In this document: positions 7,300-12,831 of the stretch, piece by piece
Layout of the letters: each line of letters begins with the position of its first letter
How positions within the stretch are numbered: the stretch's first letter is position 1
From: Oribacterium sp. UBA5894
GTDB lineage: Bacteria > Bacillota > Clostridia > Lachnospirales > Lachnospiraceae
Assembly (NCBI GenBank): GCA_002431355.1
Contig: DJEQ01000020.1
Location: 1-12,831 of the forward strand
Direction of reading: 5' to 3'
Length of the DNA stretch: 12,831 nt
Notes under the pieces: generated by a model
Databases searched by the model: none
Told to the model about the DNA's origin: nothing
The model's input: only the letters and a program-made list of their open reading frames with translations
Program-made: the position numbers and the translations under genes

Positions 7300-8325
7300 A
7301 TGAAAGCCGTTCAGGTTGTAAAGCCAAATGATCTTCGTATTATAGATATGGAGAAACCGCATATTGATGAAAAAAACAATGTTCTTGTAAAAATCGCAGC
7401 TTCGGGTATCTGCGGATCTGATGTAGGAATTTACCTTGGCACAAATGCCGCCGCAACCTATCCTCGCATCATCGGTCACGAAATTGTGGGATACGTTGTA
7501 GAAGCCGGTCCGAATGCAAAAAAAGTAAAGGTAGGCGACCGTGTCATTATTGACCAGGTCGTACCATGCGGGCACTGTTATGCATGCCGCAAGGGTCGTC
7601 CGAATGTTTGCGGCGATCTGCATGTACGTGGTGTCCATATTGATGGTGGCTATCGCGAGTACATGGCTGTACCAGACACGGACTGCTATCTGGTACCAGA
7701 CATGTTAACGGATGAAGAAGCAGTAATGATCGAGCCGACTACCATCGCCGTACAGTGCTGCTCGCGCGCACAGATTGAAGACATTGACGATGTCATGATC
7801 ATTGGCTGCGGCGCTTTAGGAAGCAGCATTCTGCGTATTGTAAAGCTTTTCCATCCTCATAGCATTATCGTAAGTGATATTGATGATGCAAAATTGCAAG
7901 AGGCGCTGGATAACGGTGCAACCTATGCAATCAACAGCCTGAAGGAAGATGTTCCAGCAAAAGCACATGAGCTTACGGATGGTTATGGCCCAACACTGAC
8001 GATCGATTCCGCCTGTGTAAAGGGAAGTCTTCTAACCGCATTACAGTCTACTGGCAATGCCGGCCGCGTTATCACCATGGGCTTCACAACACGTCCTGAC
8101 GAAGTGAATCAGTTTGTGATCACCTCCAAGGAGCTGGATGTTCGAGGCAGCCGCCTGCAGAACCGTAAGTTCCAGGAAGTTATTGATATGATCAATGATG
8201 GGAAAATCGACCTGCGTGGATGTATCTCCCATACATGGCCGATGGAAAAAGCCCAGGAAGCGTTTGACTTTGTCACCAGCCATGACCCGTCTTATCGAAA
8301 AGGCGTGCTGACTTTCGGTAAATAA
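7300..8325 (+). CDS. Zinc-dependent medium-chain alcohol/polyol dehydrogenase (RspB / L-gulonate 5-dehydrogenase-like)
   Basis: The 341-residue enzyme has full MDR architecture. Catalytic zinc ligands are C38 (GICGSD), H60-E61 (GHE) and probably E145 (IEPTT). The structural zinc site is C90, C93, C96 and C104 (PCGHCYACRKGRPNVC). The Rossmann motif is GCGALG at 169-174, and D193 (VSDIDD) suggests NAD rather than NADP. The overall pattern resembles RspB, YjjN and L-gulonate/L-galactonate 5-dehydrogenases, which oxidise aldonic acids at C5 to ketoacids entering the fructuronate or tagaturonate route. Those identities are from family knowledge and cannot separate the substrates. ATG 7300 follows AGGAGGT by 7 nt. 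The gene is divergent from dctP, as expected for one regulated catabolic module. No mannonate dehydratase or uronate reductase is in the window. Confidence 0.92.
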   Translation: MKAVQVVKPNDLRIIDMEKPHIDEKNNVLVKIAASGICGSDVGIYLGTNAAATYPRIIGHEIVGYVVEAGPNAKKVKVGDRVIIDQVVPCGHCYACRKGRPNVCGDLHVRGVHIDGGYREYMAVPDTDCYLVPDMLTDEEAVMIEPTTIAVQCCSRAQIEDIDDVMIIGCGALGSSILRIVKLFHPHSIIVSDIDDAKLQEALDNGATYAINSLKEDVPAKAHELTDGYGPTLTIDSACVKGSLLTALQSTGNAGRVITMGFTTRPDEVNQFVITSKELDVRGSRLQNRKFQEVIDMINDGKIDLRGCISHTWPMEKAQEAFDFVTSHDPSYRKGVLTFGK

Positions 8326-8375
8326 GGGATTCAACACTTATACCGCACATCAATCCATACTCAGGAAACAAGCTG

Positions 8376-8438
8376 CCGAGGTCAGGAGGGGGCGGCACCC
8401 GAAGTCAGTACTTCAGGTGCCACCCCTCCTGACCTCGG
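8376..8438. terminator. Long GC-rich hairpin between convergent genes, probable bidirectional terminator
   Basis: Arms 8376-8391 and 8423-8438 pair perfectly over 16 bp. After a 2x1 internal loop, GGCACC (8394-8399) pairs with GGTGCC (8416-8421), and GAAG with CTTC closes the loop TCAGTA. It lies about 50 bp after the dehydrogenase stop and 30 bp after the yjjW stop (minus strand). Neither side has a strong T-run, so termination is inferred from position and stability. The loop core recurs near 12740. Confidence 0.6.
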
Positions 8439-8468
8439 TCCTGCCACGTTTTCATCGCCGGAAGCTGC

Positions 8469-9368
8469 CTAGATGATCACGATATCCGTCATGCCTTCGG
8501 CGCGGGCGAGGTCTGCGAGATGCTCGAGCCAGTCGTCGGTCGGCGGGGTGAAGCTCCGATACTGCTCCCGCACGCCGAATGGCCGGTACTTGATGATCTT
8601 ATAGCGGATGCTCTCTCCTTCGCTTTTCGGCCAATGCTTCGGGCGCGCAAGATACGGCTTCAGCGCACGTGCCGTGTCCACGATGGTCTTTTCGGTGTCG
8701 AAGAGCTCTGGCACGACGACGGTCCGCACCTCATAGAGCTGGCCACGATCGGCGAGGAGCTGCATGTTTTTCAGGACGATGGCATTGTCCACATCCGTGA
8801 CGGCATGATGATCCGCTGCGCTGTAGGCCTTGATATCGAGCATCACACCATCGATCACCGACAGAAGGTCCGCCGGATCCGCTTCGAAGTCATAGGTGCC
8901 GTTCGAATCCAGCAGGAAGCCGAGGCCATCCTTCTTCGCAAGCACTGCAAGGTCATGGAGAAACGTCGGATAGAAGGTGCATTCGCCGCCGGACACGGTC
9001 ACGCCACGGATAAATGGTACATTCTTCCGCACCTCCGCGTAGACCTCCGCCGGATTCATGTAGCGGATACGCGGACTGGCGTCATGGGTGCAGGTGTGAA
9101 TGCAGGTATCGCAGGCCACGCACTTCACCGGATCGAAGCACACGAAGCCGTCCGCGGACATCGAGAGTGCGCCTGCTGGGCACTTCGAGACACACGCACC
9201 GCAGTTGATGCAGACCGCGCGGGTCTCCGGATTATGGCAGTAGTGGCAGTTGAAGTTACAGCCCTGCACGAAGACGGCCGTACGGTTGCCTGGTCCATCG
9301 ACCGAGCTGAATGGAATGATTTTATTTACAGGCACGCGGCCACCCGCGCGCCGAGGATCGTTTTTCAT
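8469..9368 (-). CDS. yjjW: YjjW-type glycyl-radical enzyme activase (radical SAM)
   Basis: The 299-residue protein has the radical-SAM cysteine triad C37, C41 and C44 (CNFNCHYCHNPET), which binds the [4Fe-4S] cluster that cleaves S-adenosylmethionine. A ferredoxin-like insert follows with two CxxCxxCxxxC sets: C53/C56/C59/C63 and C83/C86/C89/C93. Later motifs are VSGGECT (125-131, SAM binding), DSNGTYD (154-160) and MLDIK (176-180). Domain order and N-terminus (KIIPFSSVDGPGNR) match E. coli YjjW as I recall it. Its role would be to generate the glycyl radical on YjjI, encoded 187 bp upstream on the same strand. ATG 9368 has GGGAG 8 nt before it. A hairpin terminates the region after the stop. 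Confidence in activase function is high; the YjjW subclass rests on its neighbour and the resemblance. Confidence 0.93.
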   Translation of the reverse strand: MKNDPRRAGGRVPVNKIIPFSSVDGPGNRTAVFVQGCNFNCHYCHNPETRAVCINCGACVSKCPAGALSMSADGFVCFDPVKCVACDTCIHTCTHDASPRIRYMNPAEVYAEVRKNVPFIRGVTVSGGECTFYPTFLHDLAVLAKKDGLGFLLDSNGTYDFEADPADLLSVIDGVMLDIKAYSAADHHAVTDVDNAIVLKNMQLLADRGQLYEVRTVVVPELFDTEKTIVDTARALKPYLARPKHWPKSEGESIRYKIIKYRPFGVREQYRSFTPPTDDWLEHLADLARAEGMTDIVII

Positions 9369-9555
9369 TTAAATTTCTCCCTGAAAATTCAGAACAGTGC
9401 CGTCTTCGCTAAAGACTGTCTTCTGTTCTGAGCCCTTTCCTTCATGAATGTCAGAAAGGAGAGCGAGGCCCACCGGCTGCTCTCCTTCTGCTTACTGTCT
9501 TCTATTTCACATTCCCAGTGAAGAGTGCGATGGTTCGTCTGCACTAAGAACGCAT
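9369..9555 (-). promoter_or_regulatory. Structured yjjI-yjjW intergenic region with two hairpins
   Basis: Read on the minus strand, a 9-bp stem (9479-9487 with 9456-9464, plus inner GCC/GGC pairing) comes first and is followed by TTTCTG, like a weak terminator or processing site. A second two-part stem follows, 9423-9430 with 9390-9397 plus the inner pair AAGAC/GTCTT, ending just before the yjjW ribosome binding site. The long gap is unusual for an enzyme-activase pair and could lower yjjW expression relative to yjjI. Confidence 0.5.
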
Positions 9556-11103
9556 TTACCGCACCTTGCGCTCGAGGATGTGGCCATTCTGCTTCGCACC
9601 GAGGCCGAGTGCCGTCGTATCGTGCTTTACATTCTGTCCCTTCTCGAGCTTCTCGATCTCCGACTTCTTGACGAGATAGCCGGTCACACGGATGACATCC
9701 GAGTCGCTTGCATAGAAGCTTAAGTACCGCAGGTTCTTCTGGAAGGAGCCCTTGATGATGTCGAGGACATAATCCGGGTTCTTGTGCACGGTCATATCAA
9801 TCGGGAAGATGTCGCCCGTGCCCGATGGGAAGTAGTGATGGAAGTGCGACAGAACATTCAGCTGATCCACCAGATTCTCCGGCTCCTCACCGATCGGAAT
9901 ACGCGTGCCCGGGGTCACCTTGATATCGGAGGCAATGCCAACCTGTGCATGCAGCAGGAAATGTCCGCCGGTCGCCTCACAGTATGGATTAAAGTGGTGA
10001 TCGTTGAAATCCTTGATCACATCCATAATGCGGACACCAAGCTTCGTCGCCTCCTCGTCGCGGCCGAAGCGCCACTCCGGATGGCCCTCCTTCTCAAGCA
10101 GGATATCCACGGCATCTGCGAGACCTACCAGACCAAACATCGCGGTGAAGAGGTCACGACGGATGAGCCCCTCCTTCGCCAGGAAGTTGTTCTCAAAGAA
10201 GCCGGACTCCTCGACGATGAATTTGATCCGGGCATCCATGTAGCGAGCCTGAATATCCATCACATATGGAAGCTGATTCTTCAGGAAGTCCTCTGTATCC
10301 TTCGCGCGCTTTGCGATATTTCCGAGAATGAGACGCACAAGGGTGTAGGAGCCACCGCCATACTTGAGACCATTGTAGCAGGAGGCGATCACGTAGTCCT
10401 CGCCAAGCTCCGACTTGAACATCGCATGGTTGCCGAAGGACGGCTTCGCGGAAGCCAGCGCCGCACGGACGCACTCGAGGCCGAAATCATCCGGGGTGAT
10501 CGTCGGATCATACTTCATGGTGATGTTCGGCACCGCATCCTTCGTTGCCTCAATCGCCTTCAGGATGAGACGTCCGGCCTTCGTATCGCGTGGGCCAATG
10601 TTTCCATGCGAGAAGGAATCAAGGATGGTGCGGTCCATATTGATGAAGAACAGCGTAATGATCTTCTCTGCAAGCGCCTCATCCATATCCTGTACGAACG
10701 GATCCAGCAGCTCATCGAGCTGTCCCACATACACCGGGAAGTTGGTAACGGACGGAACATGACGATAGATGATTTCGAGTGCATTGATCGCCTCAAAAAG
10801 ATCCTTCGGCGGCTCCAGATTCAGGAAGCGGGAGCCCTCCTTCATGAACTTCGAATAGTTCGGAATGATGTAGCGCGGACGAAGCGGCGCGTGGCCCTCA
10901 CTCAGATCACAGATGCACTGCGTCTCAATCGGCTGATTCAGAAGCTCATCGAGTCCCTCTGGAAGATCCAGCACCTCCAGTAAGGAGTCCGCCTGATTCG
11001 CCATCGCTGCTACCTTCTGCTCGTGGGTCAATGTGGCCGACTTGACGGTCTCGAGCATCGCGTCGCGTGTTGCATTGACACGCTCCATGGAAATATCTCT
11101 CAT
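9556..11103 (-). CDS. yjjI: YjjI-family glycyl-radical enzyme (substrate unknown)
   Basis: The 515-residue protein matches the short YjjI class (E. coli YjjI is about 516 residues), not pyruvate formate-lyase (about 750) or the diol dehydratases (about 790-850). The C-terminal radical loop is RVTGYLV (472-478), with Gly475 as the predicted radical carrier 40 residues from the end. ASCYNGLKYGGGSYT (240-254) contains Cys242, my best candidate for the active-site thiyl cysteine. The reaction of YjjI is, to my knowledge, unassigned. The start is ATG 11103 with GAGG 9 nt upstream; Met6 lacks a better site. The activase gene yjjW follows on the same strand. The upstream neighbour is a BMP nucleoside-binding lipoprotein gene, which has its own terminator, so yjjI should have its own promoter, though I could not locate one convincingly. 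As a radical enzyme it should require anaerobiosis. Confidence 0.93.
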   Translation of the reverse strand: MRDISMERVNATRDAMLETVKSATLTHEQKVAAMANQADSLLEVLDLPEGLDELLNQPIETQCICDLSEGHAPLRPRYIIPNYSKFMKEGSRFLNLEPPKDLFEAINALEIIYRHVPSVTNFPVYVGQLDELLDPFVQDMDEALAEKIITLFFINMDRTILDSFSHGNIGPRDTKAGRLILKAIEATKDAVPNITMKYDPTITPDDFGLECVRAALASAKPSFGNHAMFKSELGEDYVIASCYNGLKYGGGSYTLVRLILGNIAKRAKDTEDFLKNQLPYVMDIQARYMDARIKFIVEESGFFENNFLAKEGLIRRDLFTAMFGLVGLADAVDILLEKEGHPEWRFGRDEEATKLGVRIMDVIKDFNDHHFNPYCEATGGHFLLHAQVGIASDIKVTPGTRIPIGEEPENLVDQLNVLSHFHHYFPSGTGDIFPIDMTVHKNPDYVLDIIKGSFQKNLRYLSFYASDSDVIRVTGYLVKKSEIEKLEKGQNVKHDTTALGLGAKQNGHILERKVR

Positions 11104-11403
11104 ATACCTTTACCTCTTTTATATACTATGGGAAAGCAAAAATGATAATGCTTCGCAATTTCTTTACATCCCTATCTTATACTAGATCCGATGGAAATGC
11201 TATCGCTTTTTTCGCATTCACCGATCTTCTGTGTTCTCCTTCACGGCATCAAAAAACCGAGTGGCTGCTGCCACTCGGTCTATATACTTCTGGTTCACAG
11301 TCTCCATGCCTTGATCTTCGCAGGATCCTGAAGAAGTACAGCTCGTGTCCCCTTTTACGCGTTTTTCAACATCGTGCAAGGCTCCGTGCTGTACGATTCC
11401 AGA
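11104..11403 (-). other. Intergenic region between the BMP gene and yjjI
   Basis: The 300 bp hold the BMP-gene terminator (11251-11279) and, nearer yjjI, the presumed yjjI promoter. The best candidates on the minus strand are a TATAAG box without a good -35, and TTATCA-17 bp-TATATA, which would leave an extremely short leader. Neither is convincing. No FNR-like TTGAT-N4-ATCAA site was seen. Confidence 0.45.
11251..11279 (-). terminator. Intrinsic terminator of the BMP lipoprotein gene
   Basis: On the minus strand a perfect 10-bp GC-rich stem (11279-11270 with 11265-11256, ACCGAGTGGC/GCCACTCGGT, 4-nt loop) is followed directly by a run of six T. It lies about 125 bp after the BMP stop codon and before yjjI, so it separates the two transcripts. 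Confidence 0.9.
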
Positions 11404-12528
11404 TTAGTCGAGCTCGTAGATGTCGCCGTACTTGGCCTCAAACTCGTCCTTTGTCTTCGGAACGGTGATCTCGCCATCCACGATCTTCTTCTTGATGTCC
11501 TGAACCTCAGAAAGAATCTCAGGGTCAATGTTGTCGGTCGTAGGAGCGATATCAACACCATCATCTGCAAGGCTGTAGGTCTTCACACCTGCCTCCACAG
11601 TACCATCAACAGTTGCCTTTGCAATATCGTATACGGCATTATCTACACGCTTCAGAGCAGAAGTAAGAATGGTCTCTGGAGCAATGGAGGACTGATCCGA
11701 GTCTACACCGATGGCCCAGATGCCGGCTTCCTTACAGCCATCGATAACGCCAAGGCCGGTACCACCAGCGGCATGGAAGATGACGTCTGCGCCCTGTGCA
11801 ACCATGTTGTTGGCAGCGGTCTTACCAGCAGCGGTATCTGCGAAGGAGTTTGCATTGTTCTGAAGAACCTTGCAATCCGGATTTGCATCTACGGCACCGG
11901 CAACATAGCCATAACCGAACTCGTTCATGATATCGGTCGACATACCAAGAACGATACCAATGGTGTTGGTCTTGGTGGTCTTACCAGCAACATAGCCTAC
12001 CAGGTAGGAAGCCTGAGACTGCTCGAACATAAGGGAAGTTACGTTTGGAGAATCTGCAAGAGATGCATCATCTACGATGGCGAACTTCATATCTGGATTT
12101 ACAGCGCTCTCATCCTTCAGGGCATCTGCAAGTGCATAGCCGATGCAGATGATCATGTCATAGTCCTCATCGACGAAGGTCTCGATGTTTGGCTTATAGT
12201 CTGCGTCGGTGTGAGACTCAAGGTAAGAAGCCTGGATGCCGAGATCCTCCTGTGCCTTCGTAAGGCCTGCCCATGCGGACTGGTTGAAGGAACCATCGTT
12301 TACACCGCCGACATCGGTGATGATACCGATCTTCACATCAGAAGCATCCTTTCCAGCGGCCTCAGCAGCCTTGGTGGTCTCTTCTGCGGCTGCCTCGGTA
12401 GCGGCAGCGGTCTGATCCTCTGCTGCGGCTGCAGTCGTTGCTGCGGTGCTGCTGCTTGAAGATCCACATGCGGCAAGTGAAGATACCATGGATGCGGCCA
12501 CCAGTGCTGCAATCATTCTCTTTTTCAT
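11404..12528 (-). CDS. BMP-family (nucleoside-binding) ABC transporter lipoprotein
   Basis: The 374-residue precursor has a lipoprotein signal peptide (1-20) with lipobox LAAC at 18-21; Cys21 would be lipidated after cleavage. An Ala/Thr/Glu/Ser-rich linker (22-64) tethers the binding domain. The BMP domain (about 65-374) shows TDVGGVNDGSFNQSAWAG (71-88), FEQSQASYLVGYVAG (168-182), HAAGGTGLGVID (252-263), GVDSDQS (274-280) and TSALKRVDNAVYD (289-301). BMP proteins deliver nucleosides to an ATPase plus two permeases. Here the ATPase lies 10.4 kb downstream and no permease is in view. The start is ATG 12528 with AGGAGG 11 nt upstream. A strong promoter, a leader hairpin and an intrinsic terminator make it a monocistronic unit. 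The nucleoside substrate is a family inference. Confidence 0.95.
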   Translation of the reverse strand: MKKRMIAALVAASMVSSLAACGSSSSSTAATTAAAAEDQTAAATEAAAEETTKAAEAAGKDASDVKIGIITDVGGVNDGSFNQSAWAGLTKAQEDLGIQASYLESHTDADYKPNIETFVDEDYDMIICIGYALADALKDESAVNPDMKFAIVDDASLADSPNVTSLMFEQSQASYLVGYVAGKTTKTNTIGIVLGMSTDIMNEFGYGYVAGAVDANPDCKVLQNNANSFADTAAGKTAANNMVAQGADVIFHAAGGTGLGVIDGCKEAGIWAIGVDSDQSSIAPETILTSALKRVDNAVYDIAKATVDGTVEAGVKTYSLADDGVDIAPTTDNIDPEILSEVQDIKKKIVDGEITVPKTKDEFEAKYGDIYELD

Positions 12529-12550
12529 AATAATTTTTTCCTCCTATTGA

Positions 12551-12567
12551 TCGGCCCACAGGGCCGA
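12551..12567 (-). promoter_or_regulatory. Leader hairpin just upstream of the BMP ribosome binding site
   Basis: TCGGCCC (12551-12557) and GGGCCGA (12561-12567) form a perfect 7-bp GC-rich stem with a 3-nt loop. It ends 5 nt before the AGGAGG (12545-12540) in the predicted 5' leader. It leaves the ribosome binding site free, so a role in mRNA stability is likelier than direct occlusion. Confidence 0.55.
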
Positions 12568-12592
12568 AACCCATTCTTGCCTTCCCTTACAG

Positions 12593-12630
12593 AAAGCACA
12601 GAGCCATTATAAATGTTTTACCTGTGCTTT
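12593..12630. promoter_or_regulatory. 9-bp inverted repeat bracketing the BMP -10 box (candidate operator)
   Basis: AAAGCACAG (12593-12601) and CTGTGCTTT (12622-12630) are exact reverse complements, 20 bp apart. One arm overlaps the predicted transcript start and the other the -35/spacer, so TATAAT lies between them. A repressor bridging the arms would block the promoter. The regulator is unknown and no known box was matched. Confidence 0.5.
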
Positions 12631-12634
12631 ACAA
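12606..12634 (-). promoter_or_regulatory. Promoter of the BMP lipoprotein gene
   Basis: On the minus strand, TTGTAA (12634-12629) and a perfect TATAAT (12611-12606) are 17 bp apart. Transcription would start near 12599, giving a leader of about 70 nt. This is the strongest sigma-A type promoter seen on this strand. Confidence 0.8.
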
Positions 12635-12639
12635 GGTGG

Positions 12640-12831
12640 AATCCCCGTGCAAAAGCTTTCAGATTTCTGAAGGAGGGCGGGCAAGCCCCGCGGCGGGGTT
12701 CGGAGGCAGACACTGGGCGGCCCCGGAGGGCAGGCTCCTGAAGCCAGTACTTCGAGACCGGAAAAATCTGGAATCGGACCTCAAGAAGCACTAGACCCTC
12801 TGCAATCGTCGCGTTTTCCTGATGAAAACGC
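12640..12831. other. GC-rich, hairpin-rich non-coding stretch at the right edge
   Basis: The stretch is very GC-rich compared with the adjoining promoter. It holds CCCCG-CGG-CGGGG (12686-12698), TTCAGA-TT-TCTGAA (12658-12671), the 14-mer GAAGCCAGTACTTC (12740-12753) that nearly repeats the loop at 8401-8414, and GCGTTTTC-N5-GAAAACGC (12811-12831) at the very edge. The last could terminate a gene beyond the window. Several frames are open on both strands with no start codon or family resemblance, so no CDS is called. Confidence 0.45.

Noticed and set aside
9784..10983. Plus-strand open frame of 399 codons opposite yjjI (with similar ones opposite yjjW at 8520-9431 and the BMP gene at 11374-12459)
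   Set aside because: These mirror GC-rich coding sequence on the minus strand, which carries unmistakable family motifs; the antisense translations show none.
9556..11103. Annotation of the glycyl-radical enzyme as pyruvate formate-lyase (pflB)
   Set aside because: The protein is about 515 residues, lacks the PFL CC active-site pair in a matching context, and carries the YjjI-type RVTGYLV C-terminus and a YjjW-type activase partner.
12529..12599. Purine riboswitch in the leader of the BMP gene
   Set aside because: The predicted leader is only about 70 nt and shows one simple 7-bp hairpin, not the three-way junction of the purine aptamer.
12618..12830. Minus-strand frame open for 70 codons from the right edge, possibly the end of an upstream gene
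   Set aside because: The region is GC-rich and open in a plus-strand frame too, no start codon is in view, it ends inside the BMP promoter and runs through several hairpins.

Overview
The window looks like chromosomal DNA of an anaerobic member of the Clostridia, most likely Lachnospiraceae. Evidence: AGGAGG-type ribosome binding sites, a substrate-binding lipoprotein with the Ala/Thr/Glu-rich linker common in that family, an oxygen-sensitive glycyl-radical enzyme with its activase, and a DctP-type TRAP transporter. The species assignment is inference. No rRNA, tRNA, CRISPR array, transposase or phage gene was seen.

Layout, left to right. (1) 1-1025, minus: 341 N-terminal residues of a tandem-NBD ATPase of the BMP/nucleoside ABC importer class, running off the left edge. 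(2) 1222-2745, minus: a markedly AT-rich gene for an AlbA_2 (Schlafen-like)/GHKL-ATPase regulator-like protein with an in-frame 21-bp tandem repeat. (3) 3079-3759, plus: a GntR/FCD regulator with a clear promoter. (4) 6903-3984, minus: a compact TRAP transporter operon dctP-dctQ-dctM. (5) 7300-8325, plus and divergent from dctP: a zinc-dependent medium-chain dehydrogenase of the RspB / L-gulonate 5-dehydrogenase type. (6) 11103-8469, minus: yjjI (small glycyl-radical enzyme of unknown substrate) and yjjW (its radical-SAM activase with an 8-cysteine ferredoxin insert). (7) 12528-11404, minus: a BMP-family (nucleoside-binding) lipoprotein with a strong promoter and a textbook terminator. Large hairpins separate the convergent pairs gntR/dctM and dehydrogenase/yjjW.

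How the genes may work together. Genes 3-5 form a plausible sugar-acid uptake and oxidation module: the TRAP transporter imports an organic or sugar acid, the dehydrogenase oxidises it, and the GntR/FCD protein senses it. The BMP lipoprotein and the ATPase belong to the same kind of transporter (nucleosides) but lie about 10.4 kb apart, with the other genes between them. yjjI-yjjW next to a nucleoside-binding protein recalls E. coli, where yjjW-yjjI sits beside deoCABD. This suggests that the still unassigned YjjI reaction belongs to nucleoside/deoxyribose catabolism. That link is the most interesting lead here.
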